DNA from: Armillaria gallica
Lineage: Eukaryota > Basidiomycota > Agaricomycetes > Agaricales > Physalacriaceae
Assembly: GCA_037576215.1 (NCBI GenBank)
Contig: JBANDB010000004.1
Span: 1,798,001-1,862,000 of the forward strand
Length of the DNA: 64,000 nt
Direction: 5' to 3'
Notes under the pieces: model-generated
The model's database searches: none
Told to the model about the DNA's origin: nothing
What the model saw: the letters and a program-made list of their open reading frames with translations, nothing else
Made by a program: the position numbers and the translations under genes
Shown: positions 49,110 to 59,928 of the stretch, one piece after another
How the letters are laid out: every line of letters starts with the position of its first letter
Position numbering within the stretch: position 1 is the first letter of the stretch

Positions 49110-50115
49110 AACGACCAACTGGCGTACTCCCACACTACCTCTTCTATCCTCCCTTCATTGCTGCTCTTCACTGTTCCCTTATTATCCTTTGATTGAAAAT
49201 CCCCACACCTGTCTGAATGGTTAGTAAGACTTCCATTATCACCAGAAAACCAATACTGACACGTACTCAGCAGCATGAAGCTACTAAGTGCCAGTCAGCT
49301 TCGGAGCACCTTTCACACCGCACGGTGAGTATGCAAGAGTTCAATCCTCGTCCAGACATGACCACTGCGATGACCAGGGTAGCCTTGATGCGCCATCTCA
49401 ATATCGTCACGGCGGCAATCAGGCTTTCAGGTAAGTGCCTCTTTCTGACTCCTCACACTGATGCTCACGACATCTCAGTGCATCGTGGCCATACCCAGAG
49501 TTGTAAGCTGTCCTTTTCGTTTATCATATCCCCGCCGACTCTCCAACCATAGGTTCGGCTGCTGACTCTCCGCCCCCATCCACCCCCAATACATTCTCGT
49601 GGGAGCAACGCCAACATCAGTTAAGCATTGCCTCCCCTGCTGATCTTAACATTGAGGAAACGCCAACATCCGGGGAATTCCACTTGAACGTCTAAGGTGC
49701 ATAGTCCACACTCGAATCCATCAACATACTGACCCATTACCTTGCCTCAAATCAGACCCACCTCGCCTAGCTAGCACGTTTGTTGTCTAACCTCGCTAGC
49801 CACATACTTTATTTGCCAACAGTAGTTATTTCAACGCTTCCCGTTGTTTATGTTACATGGATAATCATACCTCCACTTTCTGGAGAGGATGGGAACCAAC
49901 AGACGATTCCTGGCTTATACTCTGCACCAAGATAGCATCAAGCTCTGCAACAGGTTGATGAGACGCGGAAAACCGGCAACCGGCAATCAAAGCTCTTAGT
50001 TGATGAATGTTTGGATGGCGAATCCGCGTCTACATCCAAAATTGACGTAGTAGGCAGTTTTTTGATGCTAGGACATTCGCCCAATAGTCAATCAGATCTA
50101 GACAGAGGGTATGTA
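49110..50115. other. No recognisable gene
   Basis: Only short plus-strand ORFs without motifs. Confidence 0.4.
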
Positions 50116-50660
50116 TTAGCATTGGCACAAGGAAGCAGCATTTTGGAAGCACTTACAGCTCTCTAACAATGCGCTGCCACTATTATCCTGCATGTCCAGG
50201 ATGCCGGAGGTAGTGGTGAGGCCGGTAGGAAATTGTGGCCTAGCAGTGATATCTTCCGATCCCCGGTCCTGAGAATCGGAGACATCAGCGAGTTTTGCGA
50301 ACATGTCTCTTGGGTCTAATGGTCACAGCAAGGTTGGCGTCCGTGCTTGACCTTTCCTCATCTTGTGTGGGACTGCCCCTGCTTGTTCCGTCATTTTCTG
50401 CCGGCGTGGCTTCCTTCTTTGCTTCTTTTCCCTTCTGCTTTCCTTTTCTTGGTAGGATCTCGAGGTTTCCCGCTCCCTGGCCCTAGTCTTGGATCCGCAC
50501 CTGCAGACACAATCTTCCCATCGCTTCGAGTGCGCAACCTGCCGTAAGGTTGCATGCACATCTCATGAATGCTTGTCGACAGTTTCAAGCTTCGGGATAG
50601 GCATTGTCCCATCAATATCGGGATGAGATGTACAAACCCCTCCGGCATATGCGTACCCAT
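50116..50660 (-). CDS. Unknown Lys/Arg-rich protein
   Basis: The frame at 50660 reads MGTHMPEGFVHLIPILMGQ and ends in a basic run (KPRDPTKKRKAEGKRSKEG) that could be a nuclear localisation signal. Shifted downstream pieces (KLADVSDSQDRGSEDIT) may be a second exon. No family recognised. Confidence 0.35.
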
Positions 50661-50719
50661 CCCAGAGCTATGTAGGATGAGAGTCCGATGCCTCTAAGAG
50701 CTGGAATAAGTAGGTGAAT

Positions 50720-52080
50720 AGCTGAGGGTATGCAGTTGCAGGATAATTTGCTCGATACGAAGCTAGATGTCTGCTATTCTTCTTCTTCGCCCACTTTGTT
50801 GGTTACTCCCTCCCTTCTCCCTTGCATACCCATTGTCCGACTCGTTAACTCTGGCAAAATTCAGTGCATGGCATCATCTTGGCGAGGCAAGCGTGTTTAT
50901 GAGCCGGGACGTTTGCACAGAGAATCTAGAATCAAAGACTGGTGGGCCCTGGGTCAAGAAAAAATCGGGGTGCTACCCCAGCAGCCAATGCTGAACTCAG
51001 TCACATTGCCATGCGGCAGCTCACACATGTATCGGAGTCTACGATCCTCTGGAAACAGTATTCGCTTGGTCTTCATCAACGTAGAAGTACAGAGTGAAGG
51101 AGTCGATGGCGACTTGAATAATCATGGTGTCGGACCGGCAAGACCCTTCGGTCAGCCATTCTACCATCGCATGCGAACATCATAAACACTCCCTCCGCAG
51201 CGTCAACAGCTTCAAGTTTCATAATCCTTCCATACGTATTGCCGGCATGGTACTGGAGATTGTTGAGAAACATCTGATAATGCCGAGTCAAATTGGTTGC
51301 CACACAGACTGGCATTGGGTTCGGTCGAGCGGAGCGGCATCTACAATGGCCCTGACACAGTACAGCTCAACTTCAGCCATCTGATTAAAGCGGTGAGCCG
51401 AGAGCGCATATCAAGACGGCTTCGGAGCCATCTTCCTCGGCTCATACGGCAGATATCCGGCATCGATTATGCATTGTTTGAAGTCACTACATCCGGCGCT
51501 GGAGACGATAACCGGTGATAGGTTCTCGTCTTTAGACAGTGGGTACACATAGAAAGTCAAGTGATAGGCCAAGCTGTGACTGCCTTGAATCCAATGCCCG
51601 CCTCTTCTCTTGCCCATGTCTTACAACAGCGAACGCATCTGCCAATTGCGCAGGCTTCTTGATGAACCCTCAGCCTCGAGCATCCTCAGATGCTTGTGTT
51701 TTGAGGCATGGTGACTGCCTGAAAGAGCACCGAAAGCAAGTGGTGTTGATGTTATGTATTCATGCCCACCCATATCGTGCTCATCTGAACTCGGTTCCAA
51801 ACTTCCACCTGAAGATTGTTGATTAGTAGCTGCTATCATGAGGCTATCATCCGAAGACACACCACTGGAAGATCACTTGCTGTGCTGTGGGCATCTTTGC
51901 GCCCAAGTCAGGGCATCATCTGAAGTCTTCAGGCCAGAATCAAGGTATCAGTCAGTGGGTTATGTCTTAAGACGCATCCCAGAAATAGCCGATGTTTGGA
52001 TACTCTGCAACCTGCAAAATAAACCAACAAAATCCTAAAATAGAAGACGATGATAATTATGCACTGAGCTTCGACAATTA
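50720..52080. other. No recognisable gene
   Basis: A 151-codon plus-strand frame at 50730-51185 has no motif. A 202-codon minus-strand frame at 52537-51929 runs across the foldback element below and is probably chance. One gtcttaagac palindrome at 51964-51973. Confidence 0.35.
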
Positions 52081-52085
52081 GGCTC

Positions 52086-52411
52086 GAACTAGTCTGCCTA
52101 CCAGAAGTTGTCGGCAGGCAGGAAACTTTGTAGGCAGACTGGTTTATCTGGGCTTGAATTGACTTGAGGCACGAGGGGCTGAGAAGAGTCATGCGAATGA
52201 CACATTCTTGGCTCCGTTCGTGCTTACATATATTATGATATAATTGCGTCAGATGCATTGAATCGCGTCTGCTCGTGGGAGTCACATGATAAATGCATGA
52301 CCATTTCTCAGACACTTGTGCTTGAAGGTAATTTAAACTCAGATAAACCAGTCTGCCTATTATGTTTCTCGCTTGCCGACAACATCTCCGATAGGGCAGA
52401 CTGGTCCCAGT
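52086..52411. mobile_element. Foldback/MITE-like element with terminal inverted repeats of about 66 bp
   Basis: The left arm (about 52086-52152) contains tctgcct, gttgtcggca and ggcagactggtttatctg; the right arm (about 52341-52411) is its inverted copy with a few changes. Each arm is itself a smaller inverted repeat (agtctgccta and taggcagact), so the ends can fold twice. Interior about 190 bp without ORF. No clear target duplication. Confidence 0.7.
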
Positions 52412-53079
52412 CCATTCGACAAAACTTTCTTTCCTCTGAAGATGGGCCCAAAGTAGTGCTTTAGTCAGTCCGGATGTCTTCTGATATCTCAGAACTCGCT
52501 GCCATTCGAGTCTTGAGGCAGTGACAATTCGATACACTAAAATCTGAAGATAAATTTAAAAAAGGTTACACTTCGGTATCCCGGTTTACTTACTTTTCGA
52601 CGTGTGCACCTTCATTAAGGACGTCGGTGCTTCCAGCGAGCGAAGACCACTGAAAACACAAAACCCCGAAAAAGAAGTGGGCATGTCTAAATGTGCACCA
52701 GTGAGATCACCAGCACGTCTTAAGACAAACCGTCGCCCACCTATGGTGTTAAGTTCAAGCCTGGACTTAGGTGGTCATGCCATCCTTGCCCATGGAGACC
52801 CATCAGTATACGATGTTCATCTGAAGACGGCGTTCGATGCACTGCCTGCATATGTCGGTCACTCACCCACTCATCCTGATGAAACAATACTCAACCATCT
52901 CAAGATGAGAGTATAACCTCTGACCCGACAAGTCTTAAGCATACGCCTCCTATCCTAAGAGTAGCCTCGAGAAAAGATACAGCCTTTAGACCAGAACAAC
53001 GGGCGCTCATCCCTACATAGATACGCGGTTAGCAATGGGATTTACGGCCAGCTAAACAAAGTACAACTTACCATGAATG
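52412..53079. other. Region with several TTAAGA-type motifs left of KDZ copy C
   Basis: CTTAAG at 52719-52724 and 52934-52939, plus variants (catctgaagacgg, catctcaagatgag). It may be the outer end of copy C. No gene. Confidence 0.35.
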
Positions 53080-53589
53080 TCTCCATCCAGCAGAATGCGT
53101 AGCACATGGCTGCACAACCATCTTCAGAGCGGCCTTGCCTTGGGACATGACTTGAGGCACTTTCCTGTTGCGTGGTCTTCAGATGCCATACATGGTTCCT
53201 GTGGCGTTCCATGTCAAACTAGCCGTCTGTCGCCTCAACTCATCTTAAGATGCTCGGTTGGAAAAAGCCAAAAGTATGATATATTATGCCTGTCTGTATG
53301 GTACGTTTTACTGTGGTAGACAATCAGTAAGCACTATACTCATCAATGAAGATATTCTTACTTTTGATGATAAATCTCCATCGGAATTCAGCCTGTAAGA
53401 CTTCTAACTTGTCATTAGTTACTACAGTCACCATCTCAAAAAAAAAAAAAAAAAAAAACAAACTCACCATGAGACAAAATATCCTTTTCGAGGAAAATGT
53501 GAGATGCCTTTTCGAAGGCTTCAGAGGCCTTAGGAGCATTGCGACACAGCTGGATAGATTTCCTCCACTCTGCCTGGTTCTCGCACTTG

Positions 53590-54600
53590 AAGTCCCCGCC
53601 TAAACATTGGGCAACCCGATGCAGATACTGAGATTCATCATCAGCACTCCAATAACCAACATCCAGCCCACTTCCATTCTGCCTCCGATCTGCATGACTC
53701 TCCTCGATGGGCCGCTGAGGACAACTTCTTCGAATCGCTCACGTTCCATCCCCACAGCTAGGCGCCAGATCAAGCCAAGCCACCGTGCTTCAAAACCGCC
53801 CGAAGGATCTCATTGATCTCAAATAGTTGCCGTCGCCGTCGAACATAGCTCTGATAATCCTCCATGTTTGGCTGAAAACCCTTGGCTCGGTATCGGGCGC
53901 ACTCAGCAGATCTGACGAACGTCCCCTCCTCGCGTTAGCCTTGAACTCATATGCAAGTGGACAATCTTACACCCCAGTTACACAGGGACATTGTCGTCCC
54001 ATCCACTGTGTGAGCAAACATATGACGCAGACCCAACACTACTGCAGCCGCTCTTTCCAAGATCAATTCATAATACAGCTCCTTGTCGTGAGTAATACTC
54101 TACAGACCCGCATTCGGGCATCTGGCACTTTCCCCAGATAATCCACAGAGGCATACGCGCCCGAATCATTGATGAAACTGCCCGACCAAACAGGCACCTA
54201 TCGGCACCCACAAACAGACCCACGCGTTCCAGTGGACGATTGCCCCCATTCTTGGATTGTAGGAGATCATAGCCCTCTCCATCACGAGCCATCCAACTTT
54301 CCTTCAGTAGGTCTGTCATATGCCGACCAAAGTGTTGATAGACCACCTCCCAGAAATTCGGCCGGCAGGCTGAGTTGTACACGATTTTAGCCATAACCAG
54401 GATGAACGCCGCCAATGAGTTCATGATCCTCCAGTCTAGCTTGGTGTGGTTACCATCACTGCCTGCATATCTGTGCCGGCGGGGCTCGGGCCAGCTGAAT
54501 AGTCGAGTTCTCGGGTGGAAGTTGGGATGGGTGGAAGACTCTCGGTCCCCAAGAGGACGAATTGCCCGCCGTCCTTAGTGCTTACAATCTTTTGAAGGGA
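53590..54600 (-). pseudogene. ORF2 of the KDZ-associated element (copy C, fullest)
   Basis: Reads GGQFVLLGTESLPPIP, then with a frame change SDGNHTKLDWRIMNSLAAF, RPNFWEVVYQHFGRHMTDLL, RDGEGYDLLQSK, VGLFVGADRCLFGRAVSSM and RARMPLWIIWGKC (ORF at 54424-54068). Further pieces are MEDYQSYVRRRRQLFE and, at the end, GYWSADDESQYLH and GGDFKCENQAEWRKSI. It looks like a conserved agaric gene of unknown function carried by or fused into the element. Frame breaks indicate decay. Confidence 0.55.
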
Positions 54601-54821
54601 GACGCTGTTCCAATGTCAGCCCAACAAGTATAAGGCCAACTGGGCGAAAAGAAAATACCTGTCGGTGGCAGCAGCGCCTGTTGAAGGACTCACGCCCACG
54701 TTGGAAGACATAGTGGCAATCTGGGGAGGTGTCAGCCTGCTTCAATATCATCCTGGTTCGTATATGAGCGTACCGTGTAGGTGACTCAGAATCTTAGCCA
54801 TGAATTCGCGATTCAAACTCT

Positions 54822-54935
54822 GCTGAAGTGGGACCTTAGCAGGAGTTTGGGTACCAGGAGATTCAAACCCTGCCAAAGTGGGACCTTGGCAAGAAGTTTG
54901 CAAGCCAAAAGATGGTGCCAAAGTGGAACCTTGGC
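54822..54935. repeat. Hairpin repeats, copy C
   Basis: Three 19-mers: 54822-54840 (arms GCTGA/TTAGC, one G.T pair), 54872-54890 and 54917-54935 (arms GCCAA/TTGGC). Equivalent to 11363-11476 in copy A. Confidence 0.65.
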
Positions 54936-55469
54936 TCGTTCAGTTGGCAATGTCCCGCGCCATCGAATATAGGGCTGGTCATGAAGAGGTTCGGACTTGG
55001 AAATTTCCTGTGTATCTGGTTGAAACTCTGACAGCTTCAGATACAAACATGTGCAAAGACCACACTAAGTTGCTTCCGGCTCTAAGTAATGTCGATCTCA
55101 CGCGCTCCTACTCAACTGCCATCCCATGGCGGTGGTGTATCTGCTCGGATGACTGGACCTAGCCTGGCCATCTCATGGCTGGAGGTCTAGCATCCCATTG
55201 TGCGCTAGGATTGGGCCGTTATTCCATGACAGTGATCCTACCACACCTAGAGCGGAGTGCTTCAAGTGGGCGCTGGGATTCTGCTGTTATTTTATGGCGG
55301 CGGTCCTACCACAGAGCTGGTTACCTCTACGTTTATTCATTTATTCATTTATTTCAACATTAGGATGACCTGCTCTCTGAGCACCTCCTCCGGCACCAAC
55401 ATCGGTGATTCTCTTCTAAACCAGGCGTTTGCTTACTCCGCTGAGGACGCGTTGAACCTCCATCCTGCC

Positions 55470-56162
55470 TTCTCATCATGACCAACCCCTCTTCAGCCCT
55501 GGAAATCTCAAAGAAAGGCACCATTTGCCACAAAACTCATCGGTCTCTCTGTGTGGGATTTCGCATGCCGGGTCTCTACGGCCATCCCTGTCTTGTTATA
55601 GTAAGCACCTCCCCATATCCAGGTGTGGTGAATTAGCTGACAATCGTTATCATAGAAGATGAAGCTCGGCAGACCGTTCAAGTGCTTAGACGTCGCGAAT
55701 GTAATCTTGAGGAAATCCTGTTAAATCTCTGAGCCACCTTCACACAAACTTCCGGTGTGAGCCTCATTTTACATGCTGTCAAGGATTCTGCGTTATAGAG
55801 CATGTAGAGAAACACGATGGTGCTACAGGGTCTGACAAAGAGCTGTTTGTTGTCTGATTCAACCGCCTGACTGCGGTGGCTATCACTTTCAGCGCCTAAA
55901 GGAGCATGCCATACAGAATGCAGACCTGTGCCATTCGAGAGGTCGCTGCAGCCGCTCTTGTATCTCCAGGCATAGGCGTTGTGGATTCTTCTGCTTCGAC
56001 CTCCAAGCATGGGTGTCGTAGATGCTGCGCTATCAGCTCTTTCATTCCCTTTTGTGTGCATCGACGAAGCTCTAGCTCTCGATCGCGGTCGGCTGGCATC
56101 GAGCAGGCGAGAGACTTGTTGAAAGCGAAGAGACCAAATGTTGAGCGAGAAGGAGAGGGCAA
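55470..56162 (-). pseudogene. CxC6-like KDZ-associated gene remnant (copy C)
   Basis: Same order of pieces as copy A: ACSMPADRDRELELRRCTQK, GMKELIAQHL, then FYDNNC-, FCGKWC- and FNASSAEQ-type segments in different frames. It lacks the WVHRCxxC part seen in copy B. Confidence 0.65.
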
Positions 56163-56329
56163 TTCAACTCACACTGTTTACAAGGTGTGCGATAGAACGG
56201 ATCCAGCAATGACCTACCCTGACATATTGTTTCCGATTTTCAGGATGGCGCCGATGTAGAAGTTTCCAACTCTTTGTAGAGCTGAAAGATTGGCCGTTTG
56301 CTTTCCATCCCACTTCTCAATCATCGATC

Positions 56330-56838
56330 GAGTATGCAACATTTCTGAAAAAGTGTTCACCGCTTTCTAGGCGATATGCGGATGGAACCTGGGTCAATCG
56401 TGAGCAAAAGGTCACCATTCAGTGAGGTGACCATTTGATCTTACAGTTGCTGGGCATAAAGGATTGCCATGGTCTACAGCGGAAGAAACGCCCTTGTATG
56501 CCGCCAGTGTCTGCGACGAACTCTGGCGGTGAGGAAGATGACGACGATGACAAGGCGATCTTGATACCTCGGTAGGTAGGTGTCTGCATCTTGATTGGGC
56601 ATCTATGTTGACTTTTTACAGGCCTTCTGGTTTGGCCGACACATTGAGCTCACTTCCCGTGGCCTCGGACCGCTCGCTTGCAGCCGTGGCGCCCAATCGT
56701 ATTGGAGAAAATGGTTGGCCACTCATGTGGACTATCGAACAGCATGGGCGTTTTCTTCAAGTGGATAACCTCATAGCTACAAAGGAGATGAAGGTGAGAG
56801 GCGTTTCTGCACGTTGTCCTGGTAAGTGCATGCTGTAA
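56330..56838 (+). CDS. Unknown gene fragment with clean introns
   Basis: Exon at about 56447-56571 (GIKDCHGLQRKKRPCMPP, GGEEDDDDKAILIPR), intron with gtaggt and ttttacag, exon from 56622 (PSGLADTLSSLPVASDRS, WPLMWTIEQHGRFLQVDNL) ending at VSARCPG with a gtaagt donor at about 56820. Phases agree. Upstream FLKKCSPLSRRYADGTWV may be exon 1. No downstream exon was found before the CTTAAG cluster, so the gene may have been cut off by the element. Family unknown. Confidence 0.5.
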
Positions 56839-57096
56839 GCCTCGGGTGCAAGTCTGAATCAGTGTACAAATTAGCAAGCTAAGTGATGGGTGGACAAAGC
56901 CTGGAACCGGCACTATGGTGCATGGAGGCACATTCAAAATAGCCCAGAGGGTTGCCGCAGCCTATTGAAGGCGATAAGTGCGGGGAGAAGTGAGTGCGGT
57001 GGCGGTAAATGGGTGCAGTTTGGCCTAAGAGAGAAAATGGGCCGAGTAGAATTTTTAGGCTTAACGCGAGTGAGATGTATTCATTGGTTTGATGAT

Positions 57097-57853
57097 CTTA
57101 AGCTATGTCAAATATGCGTTTGCATTGTCTGTGAGACGCGTTAATTAGCTTTGGGTCTTAAATGTGAGTAAAATGCCTATGATACATAGTCTTAACGTAA
57201 AATAAAGATACCAATAAGAGGATGCCCACTCAAGACGATTGCACGGGTACATACCGAGCGACTTAAGACACGAGACTCATAGTGCTGTGAGGTTCATCTT
57301 GAGACGAATATCCTTGGTATCCTAGTTGTATATTAGGCTGGAATGTGCTACGACACCCACTTAAGACGGCCATCTGGGCAGAGAACACACACCCTAAAGC
57401 TATGGGAGAATGTATGTAAATTAGAAAGCTAATCATTGCATGGACGAAGCTGACGGTATAGCACATGGAGGCGGTACAGTCTTGAGTCATAACACGAGTA
57501 AAATATGTTTGGTATGTAGTTGGAATGTAAAATATGAGATGAATCTTAAGACCGGTGCCGCAGTGAAGACTTCATTAGATCATCGATACATGTCGATGCA
57601 GAGGGTAAGTCTGAGATACTAATGACGGGGTACCCAGTTAAGACAATATCGCATAGGCATATATCAAATGACTGGAGACACCAGAGCCAGAGCCATTATG
57701 CGACCTGCCTTAAGACTGTTGGAATGTTCTGATATGCTCACTTAAGACTGCAGTGTAAGCAGGGAAGAAACATCTTAAGATGGGAGAATGGATGCCTTGA
57801 GACGAAGGAGAACTTAGGCTGGGAGATCAATACAGATGTCAATCTATCTTAAG
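57097..57853. repeat. Cluster of CTTAAG palindromes
   Basis: Exact CTTAAG at 57097, 57262, 57360, 57545, 57709, 57741, 57773 and 57848; in random sequence one per about 4 kb is expected. Many sit in gtcttaagac- or catcttaagatg-type longer palindromes, with variants (actcaagacg, gttaagacaa, cttgagacgaa) in between. Similar sites occur near the left ends of KDZ copies B and C. It could be subterminal transposase-binding repeats. The last site is about 70 bp from the TET/JBP stop codon. Confidence 0.7.
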
Positions 57854-57924
57854 GTAGGCAGTCAGTCAGTGAGGCAAAGAGACTTGATTAAATAGAGCAA
57901 TACGCAGACTAGATACAAGTGCGG

Positions 57925-59453
57925 TTATACTACAGGCTCCAATATTTCATTCAGTGTGGATAATAAGCCAAGACCCATCTCCCACCAGGAGGCCTTACCC
58001 TTCTGCATCTTTGCATATGCAGTCGGATCCTGTGTGGCCATTTCCTTCTCGGTCCGAAAGCCATTGTCCACCCAACGAAGTATGCCTCCAGCGAAGAACT
58101 GAGTGAAGGAGATGCGGCTATCGCCCTCAGCAGGCAGGATGTTGGAGTGGGTGATGGTGGCGGATGGTATAAAGATGGTGGCGGCGTGGGGGAATTGTAT
58201 AAAAAGCTTGAGCTCCCAGAGGATGATATGTCCACCTCTGCGATGGTCAAAATGACCAAGAGCAGTAATGGCACACCAACCATAGGGGCAATTGAGAATG
58301 TCCCGATGTTTGAAGGTCCAAACACTCCCTCCGAAATTGAAGGCTGCACAAGGAAAAACTGACTGAGGAAAGTTGGCTTGAAGATGTGGAAGTTCGCCGT
58401 ATAGGGCTTTGAGATGCTCTTCATAGTGGCGATGGAGCTGAGGGGCCCATAGGTTGTAAGATGCTAAATGTAGAGATCAGCAGCGCTTCAGCCTATAGAC
58501 AAGGCACTCATCGCTTGCATGGGTCGCCATCCGAATAACTGCCTTGCTACCCACCAGCCGATTGACGATGGCTGCTAGCACGCCATTCTGAAGGCAACTA
58601 GGGACTTTCTGGCCCTTGCCATAAGAAATGCCTACATTGACAGCAGGAAAAGGTCCGTGGCGATGCTTCGATAACTTGCGAAATTTTGCCGCCTCACCCT
58701 CCAGCATAATCTCGTCAAAGGCATCCATACAAGACAACCCATATGTTGGGTCGCTAGGCTGTCCTGCCATGACTGCGATTATCCGGTCTTTGGCGTCGAC
58801 TATAGGTCTAGGTTCCCTGAAAGCCATTTGTTAGCAAAGCGATGGAATGCGCAGTCCAACTGTGAAACTCACCCTCCTTCCCATGGGATTTCTCGGAACC
58901 CCATTGCCAGGAGTTCTTCGGCAGAGTATTCCCGCTCTCGCTCAGGCTCAGGGATCTTGACGTTTAGTGCAGAATATGCTCCTTTGGCAGCAGGAAGGGC
59001 TTCGGTTTGAAGATCAGTGTATATGGGGGAGGCGGTTTCACGGATGCGCTGCATGGTGCGGGCGGAGGGTCGATGGCCTTTGTCAAAATACTGCTGCTCT
59101 CGTGCCAAGCGCTGCTTTCTATGCCACCGCAGGATCAACAGACTCAGCTCATCAGCAGTGGAACTGTCGGCAGCTCGCTTAGAGCCAGTCGCAGGCAGAG
59201 AGATGGGTGGTGCTGGGGGGTCGCATTCGGGCATGATATGAATATCGTTGAGATCGTCGAGGTCATCCTCTAGCGAGTGCTCGTTCTCCAGCTCCACCAC
59301 CTCCTGAATGAGATCCGCAACGTCGATATCAACGCGTATGGGGCTAACAGCGTGGTGAATATCAATCGCTAGGAGGTGGGGATCGTCAGCGGTGTATGGG
59401 TTGAATGCCCTGCCGGAGCACGTCGACCTGAGCATCCATATCATAATGGGCAC
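57925..59453 (-). CDS. TET/JBP-family 2-oxoglutarate/Fe(II) dioxygenase (5-methylcytosine oxidation)
   Basis: TET/JBP enzymes oxidise 5-methylcytosine in DNA in the nucleus. Exon 1 (59453-58873): IDIHHAVSPIRVDIDVADL, acidic and basic linkers, ending GFREIPWEGG. Canonical intron, then exon 2 (58816-about 58512): EPRPIVDAKDRIIAVMAG and FPAVNVGISYGKGQ. Exon 3 (58463-57925): LWAPQLHRHYEEHL, VFPCAAFNFGGSVWTFKHRD (HxD: His 58308-58306, Asp 58302-58300), GWCAITALGHFDHRRGGH, SATITHSN (second His 58149-58147) and SRISFTQFFAGG (Arg 58116-58114), then RWVDNGFRTEKEM. All iron and 2-oxoglutarate ligands are present. This matches the agaric TET group with its FTQ..AGG..RWVDNGFR tail. The exon 2/3 joint works in frame only if the donor is ATGAGT instead of GTGAGT, so splicing may be lost. 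The N-terminus is incomplete: an acceptor (cttag) directly precedes 59453. Confidence 0.85.
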
Positions 59454-59928
59454 CTAAGAAGTGGCGGATGAGTAAGGCTTGAGCCACCTAGAAAATGAAG
59501 GGTGAGAAGGTTGGATATAGGGCGTGAATGGTTTGGAAAAAAGCTTGGCCTGCAGGAGAAGTGGTAAAGCATGGTGGAAAATGGCAACACAGGCTGCATT
59601 GGACCCAGGGGTGATCGATCAACTATGATCGGAACTCGCTGAAGTAACGACTCACAGTAAACCCAGAGCTGGTGATTCCGTGCACAGTCAGTGCGACCGC
59701 ATTACAGGCTGCTCTACCATGTCCCCGCGCCGTTTGAACGACGTCTGGTGACATCCCCATGCAGTTCACGAGGAGCGTCAGTGACACGATGCAGGGCACT
59801 TGGGGAAAAGGATGGGGCAGATTAGAACGGCGTACCTTCAGCAGGAAAGCGCCAGCATGGCCACGCTGCAGTAAAGCGCCGTAGGACGCGCAGATTTGGG
59901 ACACGAGGAGAATAACCGCCAGAGCTAG

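Larger units (their letters stand above)
53080..56295 (-). mobile_element. KDZ-associated element, copy C (longest ORF2)
   Basis: Same orientation as copy B. 53080-53690 matches the B left end (with palindrome catcttaagatg at 53241-53252) and 54527-56295 matches B/A, but 53690-54527 is found only here and carries a long ORF. It has a 20-A run at 53439-53458 where copy B has a mixed A-rich sequence. Its outer right end matches copy A's left end. No KDZ transposase. Confidence 0.75.

Noticed and set aside
51929..52537. 202-codon minus-strand open frame
   Set aside because: It runs straight through the foldback element and reads its inverted repeats on both arms, so the openness is likely accidental.
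57951..58424. 157-codon minus-strand frame with a hydrophobic stretch
   Set aside because: It is the wrong frame over the TET/JBP exon 3; the correct frame carries the HxD and distal His/Arg motifs.
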